Assembly (NCBI GenBank): GCA_944321765.1
Contig: CALUMQ010000005.1
Span: forward strand, 1-64,000
Source of the DNA: an uncultured Alistipes sp.
GTDB lineage: Bacteria; Bacteroidota; Bacteroidia; Bacteroidales; Rikenellaceae
Reading direction: 5' to 3'
DNA length: 64,000 nt
Shown: piece after piece, positions 1 to 7,638 of the stretch
Layout of the letters: each line of letters starts with the position of its first letter
How positions within the stretch are numbered: the stretch's first letter is position 1
The notes under the pieces: generated by a model
Database searches by the model: none
Told to the model about the DNA's origin: nothing
The model's input: only the letters and a program-made list of their open reading frames with translations
Translations under genes and position numbers: made by a program

Positions 1-217
1 GTGAGTGCGATGCCATCGAATGGGGCATCCATGCGATGAGTTTAGGTTCAGTCATACTTCGTGACTTTTCGGTTGGTTAGTGAATAGGTTGGACGGGCCG
101 GAGGTCATCCCGGCCGTCATCACAAAATTACCGAACCCGAACGAGCCCGTCTCGCACAAAAAAGACAAATCATGCAACATATGGGACGTCGATCCGCATG
201 TGTGTCTGTGCAAGGGG
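1..217. other. Window edge, no supported gene
   Basis: Non-coding stretch downstream of the HTCS gene. An imperfect GC-rich inverted repeat lies at about 92-118 but has no T-run on either side, so I do not call it a terminator. On the minus strand an ATG at 55 opens a reading frame that runs off the window after 18 codons. It could be the start of a neighbouring gene, but it is too short to support. Confidence 0.4.
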
Positions 218-3200
218 CTATTTGTCAGGCGTCTCCGAATATTGACTCGGTTTGCAGCCGTATTGGGCGATGAAACATTTGGTGAAGTACGACGGGGTTC
301 CGAAGCCTACCATGTAGGCGATCTCGGCGATGGTGAACTTGTGCTGCGACAGCAGTACGACGGCCTGCTTCATGCGGATCTGGCGGATGTATTCGACCGG
401 CGTGACGCCCGCATATTTCTTGATCAGGCGGCCGAGCTGCTTGTTCCCGATTCCGGTTTTCTCGCAAAGCGACTTCACGTTCAGTTCGGTGTCGTCGATA
501 TGCTCCTCGATTGTGCGGGTCACCAGGTCCAACAGGCGTTCGTTGCCCGATTCGGCGACGATCGGTGCGACGGAGGTGATCTGCTCGATGCGCAGCGACT
601 CCCGGACCGCGTCCTTCACCTGCAGCCGCTGCTCCACCAGAGCGCGCAGCAAGGGCGCCTCGAAGGGCTTCGAGAGGAACGTGTCGATGCCGAGGCGTGC
701 CGCCTGCGTCTCCGTTTCGTTGTCCTCTCGGGCCGTCACCATGATGATCGGGGTGGATGCAAAGGCCGGCATTGCCTTGATGCGCCGGCACATCTCCATC
801 CCCGACATGACGGGCATCATCTCGTCGGTGAGGATCAGCTCCGGGCGGAACGTCGGCAGCAGCGCGAGGCCCGCCCGTCCGTTCGAGGCAATCTGGCACT
901 CGCAAAGCTCCGAAAGGATATCCCGGATGAGTTCGGCAACGGCCCGGTTGTCCTCGACGATGAGGACCCGGGGCCTGGCCAGATCCGGGTTTGCCTCGTG
1001 GACCGGAGCTGCGGATGCCTCGGGTGCCTCGTAGGGGAGCCGGACGGTGAAGGTTGTGCCCATGTTCTCGCAACTCTCCACCCCGATCTCCCCGCCGTGC
1101 ATCTCGACATAACGCTTGACCAGATAGAGCCCGATGCCGGTTCCGTTTTTCAGCTCGGCGGTCCGCGACGAGCGGAACAGCCGCTGGAAGATCAGCTGCT
1201 GCTCCCCGGCGGGGATCCCTACGCCGTCGTCCGAAACGCGGATCTCGATCGAACTGCCGACCCGTCGGATGGAGCATCCGATCGTGGCATCCTCCTTCGA
1301 ATACTTGCACGCATTGGAGATGAGGTTGTTGAAGACGGATTCCATCTTCACGACATCCCACTCGGCCGTCAGGGGTTCGTTGTCCGCCGTGAAGACGAAA
1401 TGCACCGACGGCCACGCCTCGGCGTAGGAATCGAAGATGCTCCGGCAGAACTCCGTGACATCGACCCGCGAGCGGATGATCGGGGCCTCCGTTTCGAGGT
1501 CCACCCGGTCGATCTCGACCGTCTTGTGCACCATTTCGTTGATCCGGACGGCATTCTTGTGGATCACGTCGAGCGTGTGGCGCATCTTCTTGTCCGAGAC
1601 CTCCTCGCGCAGCTGGCTCACCGGGCCGAGGATCATCGAAAGCGGGGTTTTCAGCTCGTGCGAGATGTTGGTCAGGAACTCCATCTTGTGGCGGATGCTG
1701 GCCAGCGCCTGGTCGCGTTCGCGTTGCTCGAGCCGTTTGCGGTCACGGCGCCGCAGCAGGACGATCGTCGAAAGCGTCGCTCCGCCGAGTACGAGTATGT
1801 AGGCGCAGATGGCATACCAGCGTGCATACCACGGCGCGAGCACCTTGACCTGCAACTTTATCGGTGTGGCCCCGGCGGCGTAATGCTTGATGAACAGTTC
1901 GTGGGTGCCGGACGGCAGATGCGGGACCGAGAGGGTGTTCTCGCCCGGAGGCAGCACGACGTAATCATCCGTAATCCCGGGAATGTGGTATGCGTAGCGA
2001 TAGGTCATTACCGGATTGCAGTCGAGCGAACTCAGCTCGATCTTCAATTCGTCGGAGGCGGACTTCAACGTGATGGTTGACAGCTCGGTCCCCGCGAGAA
2101 ACGGCGTCGACGCAACCTTTCCGTCGACGATTGTCCGCATGATGTTCACCCTTTTCTCCCGGATGTCGTCGACAATCCATCCGGGGTTGACCTGAATGAT
2201 TTCGTCGATGCTCCCCAGCAGAACGCTTCCGTCCGCGGGGTCGAGGTAGATGGAGGAGTACGATCGGTCGGGAACGGGCAGCAGGTTGACCTCGCCCGAA
2301 TCGGTGTCCAAGGTCCATACGCCCGTCGAGGTGACAATCCACAGGTCGTCGCCGACCTTTTCCAGGTCGATGATGTTGTCGCTTCCCGATCCGCTGGCCG
2401 GAAGCCGGTATACGCGGGTCTGGTCCATCGCCTGCGACACCCGCAGGAGTTTGTCGGTGGCTCCTACCCAGATCTCGTCGTCCGGGGCGATGTAGAGTGT
2501 GTTGGGGTAGTTGCCGGTCAGCTCCTTAACGCTGATGCGCTGCAGGCTGTTGTTGCCGATCCGGATCAGGGTGTCGTCCCGGAAGAGGATGGCCCACAGG
2601 GTCCCCCGGCTGTCCAGGGCGATCCGGTTGACCAGATTGTTGGGCAGTCCCGTCTCCGTATTGATCGCCTGCTGTGCCCGGCATACCTCGCCGGCTTTCA
2701 GTGTTGCGGGGTCCACGGCCATGATGCCGCCCAGGTAGCTGCCCACCCACAGATGTGCGTCGGCATCCTCGACAATGCTGTAGCACCAGTTGGCGTTGTA
2801 TTTGCCGCTGGCATCCTCGATATGGAAACTCTCAAATCGGTGGCGGCGTTTATTGAAACGGTTCAGCCCGCCGTCGGTTGCCACCCAGACCGTTCCGTTG
2901 TGGTCCTGGAAAATGTCCCGGATGCGGTTGTGCGAAAGCCCGCTGTTCGCGTTTCCGGGCAGGAACCATTCGGCCCCCTCGTTCGCCGCGCGGATGATGC
3001 CGTTGGGCCCGCCGAGCCACAAGGCTCCGTCCGAGTCGCGCAGCATGGAGGAGATCTGGTTACCGTCGCCGCGTCCGGTCAGGGTGCTCAACTGGATGAT
3101 GTTCAGTCTGGCGGTCGTGTTGGTGATCGAAAGTCCCGTATCCGTACCGGCCAGCAGGTTGCCTTCGGCATCGACCCTCAGCGACCAGATGATGTTGTTG

Positions 3201-4054
3201 GCAATGGAGCCTGGAATGCGCGAGTCGTGCCGGTACAACGTCGTCCCCTGCTTCTCATTGAGGAGATAGAGACCATTGTCGGTCCCCGCCAGCAAGCCCT
3301 CGGTACAGAGCTGCAGGGATTTGACCGAATTGCCCTTCAGGGTTTCGCCCACGACGCGCTGCGCCGACAGGTCATAAGTGAGCAGGCTGCCTTCGGTGCC
3401 GACATAAAGGATCCGATTTTCGGGATCGAGGGCCAGGGCATTGACAAAAATCGAGGATTTGTCCGTTCCCCGGTATTCCAGCCTGATCGGTTCGATCCGA
3501 TTATCGGAGAGGTCGTATTGGCACAGTCCGCGGTAGGTTCCGACGTAGAGGCGTCCCCGATCGTATAAAAGGGCATATACGGCATCGTGGGGTAGATCCA
3601 CGGCGCATTTTCGCAATTCGTCGGTCTGGAAATCGTATTCGTACAGCCCGGAAAGGGCTCCGATCCACAATTTGTCCTCCTCGGAGATCATGGCGCGGAT
3701 CTCGGAAGGGTTGTGATCTGCTGCCGGGTATCGCACCGTTCCCGATCGGGTATCGAGTATCTGCAATCCGTTGTTCGTGCCGAGATAGAGCGTCCCTTTG
3801 CGGGCTTCGACTCCATAGATCTGGCATCCGGGGAATCCGTTGTCTGGACCATACCCGTATATCTTGTAGCCGTCATAACCGAAAAGACCGTAATCGGTTC
3901 CCAGCCAGATCAGTCCGTTTTCGGTGCGGGTAATGGAGTGAACGGCCATCGGCATGTTGCCGACGGAGATGTTTTTCCAGAGCAGATGTTCCGCGGCTCG
4001 TGTCTGGATGTAAAACGCAAGGGCAAGGAGTATGGATGTCAGAAATCTTTTCAT
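218..4054 (-). CDS. Hybrid two-component system regulator (HTCS), sensor kinase fused to AraC output
   Basis: 1278 residues from the ATG at 4054. An ATG 18 codons upstream is possible, but the one at 4054 opens directly onto a signal peptide (MKRFLTSILLALAF). Order: periplasmic beta-propeller repeats (GLIWLGTDYGLFGYD type) and a Y_Y_Y-type Ig-like domain over roughly residues 25-750; one membrane helix (about 755-780) followed by a basic RRRDRKR stretch; histidine kinase with H-box NISHELKTPLS (about 800) and an ATPase domain ending GTGIGLYLVKR; a receiver with phospho-acceptor Asp in LTDEMMP (about 1075); a C-terminal AraC helix-turn-helix (FTIAEIAYMVGF). In Bacteroidetes this family senses sugars in the periplasm and controls a polysaccharide-utilisation locus. 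No susC/susD or glycoside hydrolase genes are in the window, so its target and ligand are unknown and may lie to the left of position 1. Confidence 0.95.
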   Translation of the reverse strand: MKRFLTSILLALAFYIQTRAAEHLLWKNISVGNMPMAVHSITRTENGLIWLGTDYGLFGYDGYKIYGYGPDNGFPGCQIYGVEARKGTLYLGTNNGLQILDTRSGTVRYPAADHNPSEIRAMISEEDKLWIGALSGLYEYDFQTDELRKCAVDLPHDAVYALLYDRGRLYVGTYRGLCQYDLSDNRIEPIRLEYRGTDKSSIFVNALALDPENRILYVGTEGSLLTYDLSAQRVVGETLKGNSVKSLQLCTEGLLAGTDNGLYLLNEKQGTTLYRHDSRIPGSIANNIIWSLRVDAEGNLLAGTDTGLSITNTTARLNIIQLSTLTGRGDGNQISSMLRDSDGALWLGGPNGIIRAANEGAEWFLPGNANSGLSHNRIRDIFQDHNGTVWVATDGGLNRFNKRRHRFESFHIEDASGKYNANWCYSIVEDADAHLWVGSYLGGIMAVDPATLKAGEVCRAQQAINTETGLPNNLVNRIALDSRGTLWAILFRDDTLIRIGNNSLQRISVKELTGNYPNTLYIAPDDEIWVGATDKLLRVSQAMDQTRVYRLPASGSGSDNIIDLEKVGDDLWIVTSTGVWTLDTDSGEVNLLPVPDRSYSSIYLDPADGSVLLGSIDEIIQVNPGWIVDDIREKRVNIMRTIVDGKVASTPFLAGTELSTITLKSASDELKIELSSLDCNPVMTYRYAYHIPGITDDYVVLPPGENTLSVPHLPSGTHELFIKHYAAGATPIKLQVKVLAPWYARWYAICAYILVLGGATLSTIVLLRRRDRKRLEQRERDQALASIRHKMEFLTNISHELKTPLSMILGPVSQLREEVSDKKMRHTLDVIHKNAVRINEMVHKTVEIDRVDLETEAPIIRSRVDVTEFCRSIFDSYAEAWPSVHFVFTADNEPLTAEWDVVKMESVFNNLISNACKYSKEDATIGCSIRRVGSSIEIRVSDDGVGIPAGEQQLIFQRLFRSSRTAELKNGTGIGLYLVKRYVEMHGGEIGVESCENMGTTFTVRLPYEAPEASAAPVHEANPDLARPRVLIVEDNRAVAELIRDILSELCECQIASNGRAGLALLPTFRPELILTDEMMPVMSGMEMCRRIKAMPAFASTPIIMVTAREDNETETQAARLGIDTFLSKPFEAPLLRALVEQRLQVKDAVRESLRIEQITSVAPIVAESGNERLLDLVTRTIEEHIDDTELNVKSLCEKTGIGNKQLGRLIKKYAGVTPVEYIRQIRMKQAVVLLSQHKFTIAEIAYMVGFGTPSYFTKCFIAQYGCKPSQYSETPDK

Positions 4055-4105
4055 GACTTTGTCGCCTAAAAGCTTCAATATGCATTGAGCGGATGGTCGT
4101 GTAAA

Positions 4106-4113
4106 CAAAATTA
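4106..4113 (-). promoter_or_regulatory. Putative -7 element of the HTCS promoter
   Basis: On the minus strand the sequence TAATTTTG fits the Bacteroidetes -7 consensus TAnnTTTG and lies about 50 nt upstream of the HTCS start. No good -33 TTTG is seen at the right distance, so support is moderate. Confidence 0.4.
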
Positions 4114-4251
4114 ATTTATTTTCTCGAGAAACGCTATTGAAACAATTCGATAAACTTCGTTTTGGCCCTAATTATCTGTGTTTATTATTCAGAAAAGATT
4201 GGCGGAATAATGGAAAAATTCTGTGATATGGCACTAAAGGTTGAATTGCCT

Positions 4252-4422
4252 CTACTCCTGGACCGAGAATCTCGGGACACGGTGGATACCTTCGAAGCGC
4301 TCGGCAAGGAGTCGTTTGACGATGGATTGGCTGCGCTTGTGCTCCAATCCGGCGGCAGCAAGCATCTGCCGGAAATGGGTCTCCTGCTCCTCGTTGAGCC
4401 GGAACGAGTAGTTGTCGGCCAT
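4252..4422 (-). CDS. Small ORF, ribbon-helix-helix-like, mobile-element remnant
   Basis: 56 codons from ATG at 4422 (MADNYSFRLNEEQ) to TAG at 4252. A short beta-like segment (YSFRLN) is followed by two amphipathic helices (ETHFRQMLAAAGL and SQSIVKRLLAERF), a layout like ribbon-helix-helix DNA-binding proteins that accompany mobilisation or excision genes in Bacteroides elements. It lies 120 nt downstream of a broken tyrosine recombinase in the same orientation and may itself be a truncated end of a longer gene. The family assignment is inference from pattern only; expression is unproven. Confidence 0.4.
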   Translation of the reverse strand: MADNYSFRLNEEQETHFRQMLAAAGLEHKRSQSIVKRLLAERFEGIHRVPRFSVQE

Positions 4423-4542
4423 GCAAGGCCTCCGAAGGACACCGGGGCGGGAATCTGGTGTCTTGTCGTATCTTGTGACGGAAACTCTCCATCAGTTCGT
4501 TTATTCATGAAAACATGCGAGAATGGTGTTTTGAGAAGATCC

Positions 4543-5085
4543 TCACATGAAATCAACCGTCTTCATCTTGTTGTAGAAGTGGAAGGGATTCTTCTCAATC
4601 CACTCGTTCCGGATTGCATAGAGGGTGAAGTTCTTCAGGCAGCAGAGCAGATTGACCGCTCCGTTGTTCCTGCATTTGTGCTGCGTCTGCATGTGGGTGT
4701 TCAACCCGTCGATAGACTCGTAGTGTCCAGCGGCAGATCCTCTTTTTGATATTGAGCTTGGGTGTATTCGGTCATATAACGCAGCAGGCGGTGGTATTTG
4801 TTGGCTGTGACCTGTGTGATGCGGGTGCCGACCTCCTGCTGCCGTTTTTCGCAGTATTTCACGAATTCGGCAAGGAAGAGTCGGGTGGTGCCGCCCGGAT
4901 TCTCCAGCCGCTCCTTGATGGTGAAGCAGTCCGGTATCCTGCCCTCCCGAATCAGAGCGTCGTAGGCTGCCAGAATGTTGACCCGATAGCTGTCCACGAT
5001 GCCGTTGATCAGCAGGGCCACCTTGTCCCGATGCAGGGAGTGTTCCAGCCGTTGGTTCCGGCGTTCGGGCTCGATTCGGTGTAAA
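4543..5085 (-). pseudogene. Truncated, frameshifted tyrosine recombinase (integrase) fragment
   Basis: Two reading frames together match the N-terminal half of a Bacteroidetes tyrosine recombinase. The upstream frame (about 5085 to 4701) gives RIEPERRNQRLEH and VTANKYHRLLRYMTEYT, the part leading into the SAM-like core-binding domain. The downstream frame (about 4735 to 4543) gives NNGAVNLLCCLKNFTLYAI and EWIEKNPFHFYNKMK, the end of that domain. The switch is a frameshift near 4705-4735. There is no start codon in the upstream frame, and the whole catalytic domain with its R-HxxR-Y residues is absent after the stop at 4543. The fragment lies on the 3' side of the tRNA-His gene, the usual place for an integrase of a tRNA-targeted element. 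I read it as a decayed insertion, not a working gene. Confidence 0.75.
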
Positions 5086-5200
5086 ACAATACATTGTGCG
5101 TAAATCGCAACCTATTTTCGGCCTGAGGCAAAACAGGTCACGATTTGGACTCGGACTCGTTGCCTAAAAATGCATTTTCAGGAGCCATACAAAAATAAAA

Positions 5201-5234
5201 AAGCCTTACATATCATTGATACATAAGGCTTTTT
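5201..5234. terminator. Bidirectional intrinsic terminator after tRNA-His
   Basis: Perfect 8-bp stem AAGCCTTA / TAAGGCTT (5201-5208 with 5224-5231), with T-rich sequence following on both strands. On the minus strand it ends the tRNA-His transcript. Confidence 0.75.
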
Positions 5235-5288
5235 GCATGCCTGTGCGCTCTCTTGTCCACGCTCTGTGAGCGTTCCTTTCCTGCGCCC

Positions 5289-5366
<78 letters not shown>

Positions 5367-5370
5367 ATGT

Positions 5371-5399
5371 CGATACCAACCCGTAGGGGTTTCGTATCG
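5371..5399 (-). other. Leader hairpin immediately 5' of tRNA-His
   Basis: Inverted repeat CGATAC...AACCC....GGGTT...GTATCG between the promoter and the tRNA, ending 4 nt before the G(-1). It would form a stable hairpin in the 5' leader that RNase P removes. Role unknown. Confidence 0.5.
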
Positions 5400-5404
5400 G
5401 TGTG

Positions 5405-5436
5405 CAAAGGTAATACACTTTTTCGGTCCGTGCAAA
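5405..5436 (-). promoter_or_regulatory. Promoter of tRNA-His
   Basis: Minus-strand -33 TTTG (5433-5436), 20-nt spacer and -7 TACCTTTG (5405-5412): a near-perfect Bacteroidetes housekeeping promoter. Confidence 0.8.
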
Positions 5437-5470
5437 CAAATCCGGAAGAAAATTTTGATGATCCCCGGGA

Positions 5471-5519
5471 GTGACAAAATGGCAGGCGTCTCTGCATGTT
5501 TGTCACCCGAGACCTGCCA
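5471..5519 (+). promoter_or_regulatory. Interleaved inverted repeats upstream of groES (putative activator site)
   Basis: Arms occur in the order A-B-A'-B': GTGACAAA (5471-5478), TGGCAGGcGTCTC (5480-5492), TTTGTCAC (5499-5506), GAGACcTGCCA (5509-5519). They end 9 bp before the sigma-54-like -24 element. This could be a binding site for an enhancer-binding activator or an RNA structure on a longer transcript. Confidence 0.5.
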
Positions 5520-5527
5520 AAAACAGC

Positions 5528-5544
5528 TTGGCACAGCTCTTGAT
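5528..5544 (+). promoter_or_regulatory. Sigma-54-like promoter of groESL
   Basis: TTGGCAC (5528-5534) followed by TTGAT (5540-5544) places GG and GA exactly 10 nt apart, the -24/-12 geometry of RpoN promoters. The -12 dinucleotide is GA, not the consensus GC. No housekeeping -33/-7 pair is evident between here and groES. Confidence 0.45.
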
Positions 5545-5616
5545 GGTTACCCGGTGCGCTTGTGATTGAACCTCTAGGCGCAGAACGAAATCAATATTTA
5601 TTAAAATACATCAGCT

Positions 5617-5886
5617 ATGAACGTAAAACCTTTATCGGATCGCGTGTTGATTCTCCCGAATCCCGCAGAAGAGAAGACAGCCGGCGGACTGATTATCCCC
5701 GACACGGCCAAAGAGAAACCGCTGGCAGGCAAAGTCATTGCCGTGGGCCCCGGTACGTCGGAGGTGAAAATGGAGGTCAAGGTCGGTGACCAGGTGCTTT
5801 ACGGCAAGTACGCCGGACAGGAGCTCCAGATCGACGGCGAGACCTACCTGATCATGAAGCAGAACGATATTTTGGCAATCATCTAA
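5617..5886 (+). CDS. groES: Co-chaperonin GroES
   Basis: 89 residues, the usual length. Typical landmarks are PLSDRVLI at the N-terminus, the mobile-loop region [18 protein letters not shown], and the conserved GKVIAVGPG and [12 protein letters not shown] segments. As a seven-membered lid it caps GroEL and lets non-native proteins fold in the cytoplasm. The upstream in-frame region opens earlier, but the ATG at 5617 matches the family start. It is the first gene of the groES-groEL operon, 14 nt before groEL, and should be co-transcribed from the promoter at about 5530. Confidence 0.97.
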   Translation: MNVKPLSDRVLILPNPAEEKTAGGLIIPDTAKEKPLAGKVIAVGPGTSEVKMEVKVGDQVLYGKYAGQELQIDGETYLIMKQNDILAII

Positions 5887-5900
5887 TTTCGTAAACAACT

Positions 5901-7529
5901 ATGGCAAAGGATATCAGATATAATGTTGAGGCGCGCGAACTGCTCAAGGAGGGTGTCGATGCGCTGTCGAACGCCGTGAAGGTGACCCTCGGTCCGAAAG
6001 GCCGCAACGTGATCATCGACAAGAAATTCGGCGCTCCGCAGATCACCAAGGACGGTGTGACGGTAGCCAAGGAGGTGGAGCTCGAGGATGCTTTCGCCAA
6101 CATGGGTGCCCAGATGGTCAAGGAGGTTGCCTCGAAGACCAACGACGACGCCGGCGACGGTACGACGACGGCCACCGTACTGGCTCAGTCGATCATCGGC
6201 GTAGGTCTGAAGAACGTGACGGCCGGTGCCAACCCGATGGACCTCAAGCGCGGTATCGACAAGGCCGTGGCCAAGGTCGTGGAGTCGCTGCATGAGCAGA
6301 GCCAGGTCGTAGGTTCTGATTTCGGCAAGATCGAGCAGGTGGCATCCATCTCGGCCAACAATGACCATGCGATCGGCAAACTGATCGCCGAGGCCATGGG
6401 CAAGGTCAACAACGAGGGTGTGATCACCGTCGAGGAGGCCAAAGGCACCGAGACGCATGTCGAGGTGGTCGAGGGTATGCAGTTCGACCGTGGTTATATC
6501 TCGGCCTACTTCATCACCGATCCCGAGAAGATGGAGGCACAGCTTGAGAAGCCTTACATCCTGATCACCGACAAGAAGGTCTCGACGATGAAGGAGTTGA
6601 TGGGCATCCTGGAGCCGGTTGCTCAGAGCGGCCGTTCGATGCTGATCATCGCCGACGATGTCGACGGAGAGGCTCTCTCGGCACTGGTTGTCAACAAGCT
6701 GCGCGGCACGCTGAAGATCGCCGCCTGCAAGGCTCCGGGCTTCGGTGACCGCCGCAAGGAGATGCTTGAGGATATCGCCGTACTGACGGGCGCTACCGTA
6801 ATCTCGGCCGACAAGGGCATGAAGATGGAGGATACGACGCTCGACATGCTGGGCTCGGCCGACAAGGTTACGCTCAACAAGGAGACCACGACGATTGTCG
6901 ACGGTGCCGGTGAGAAGGCTCAGATTGCCGCACGTGTTGCCCAGATCCGCGCTTCGATCGAGAAGGCTACGTCGGACTACGACAAGGAGAAGCTTCAGGA
7001 GCGTCTGGCCAAACTCTCCGGAGGTGTTGCCGTCCTCTATGTGGGCGCTGCCACCGAGGTGGAGATGAAGGAGAAGAAGGACCGTGTCGACGATGCACTG
7101 GCCGCTACGCGTGCAGCCGTCGAAGAGGGTATCGTCCCGGGCGGCGGTGTCGCCTACATCCGCGCCACGGCTGCTCTCGAAGGCCTCAAGGGCGACAACG
7201 AGGATCAGACGACGGGTATCCAGATCGTAAAACGCGCCATCGAGGAGCCGCTGCGTCAGATTGTGGCCAATGCCGGCGGCGAGGGCTCGGTTGTTGTCAA
7301 CAAGGTGCGCGAGGGCAAGGGAGCCTTCGGATACAACGCCCGTGACGACAAGTACGTGGATATGTTCGAGGCCGGTATCATCGACCCGACGAAGGTATCG
7401 CGTGTTGCCCTGGAGAACGCCGCATCGATCGCCTCGATGTTCCTGACCACGGAGTGCGTGCTTGCCGAGAAGAAATCGGAGACGCCTGCTCCTGCGATGC
7501 CGGCCGGCGGCATGGGCGGCATGATGTAG
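5901..7529 (+). CDS. groEL: Chaperonin GroEL
   Basis: 542 residues, full length. Start [17 protein letters not shown]-binding motifs [10 protein letters not shown] and [11 protein letters not shown], with the catalytic Asp in EEGIVPGGG-flanked C-terminal equatorial domain context; apical domain contains the hydrophobic substrate-binding helices. The C-terminus is the glycine-methionine tail GGMGGMM. It forms the double-ring folding chamber with GroES. Codons are strongly biased (GAG, AAG, GCC/GCT), as expected for a highly expressed gene. A rho-independent terminator follows 32 nt after the stop. Confidence 0.98.
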   Translation: MAKDIRYNVEARELLKEGVDALSNAVKVTLGPKGRNVIIDKKFGAPQITKDGVTVAKEVELEDAFANMGAQMVKEVASKTNDDAGDGTTTATVLAQSIIGVGLKNVTAGANPMDLKRGIDKAVAKVVESLHEQSQVVGSDFGKIEQVASISANNDHAIGKLIAEAMGKVNNEGVITVEEAKGTETHVEVVEGMQFDRGYISAYFITDPEKMEAQLEKPYILITDKKVSTMKELMGILEPVAQSGRSMLIIADDVDGEALSALVVNKLRGTLKIAACKAPGFGDRRKEMLEDIAVLTGATVISADKGMKMEDTTLDMLGSADKVTLNKETTTIVDGAGEKAQIAARVAQIRASIEKATSDYDKEKLQERLAKLSGGVAVLYVGAATEVEMKEKKDRVDDALAATRAAVEEGIVPGGGVAYIRATAALEGLKGDNEDQTTGIQIVKRAIEEPLRQIVANAGGEGSVVVNKVREGKGAFGYNARDDKYVDMFEAGIIDPTKVSRVALENAASIASMFLTTECVLAEKKSETPAPAMPAGGMGGMM

Positions 7530-7561
7530 TGATCGGCCGCTGTCAGCCGACAGCCTGAATG

Positions 7562-7600
7562 AAAAACCGGGACACCCGTTGTCGGGTGCCCCGGTTTTTT
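7562..7600 (+). terminator. Intrinsic terminator of groESL
   Basis: Stem AAAACCGGG-ACACCCG / CGGGTGC-CCCGGTTTT with a 4-nt loop and a T6 run. It lies 32 nt after groEL and can also serve the facing minus-strand gene. Confidence 0.85.
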
Positions 7601-7638
7601 GTGCCCGGCGGAGGCTGGGCCTTGGGTGTGCCGGCTCG

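Noticed and set aside
1-55. Possible start of a minus-strand gene (MTEPKLIAW)
   Set aside because: Only 18 codons before the window edge and no ribosome-binding site or promoter seen.
80-2080. 666-codon plus-strand frame
   Set aside because: Antisense of the HTCS kinase, receiver and AraC domains.
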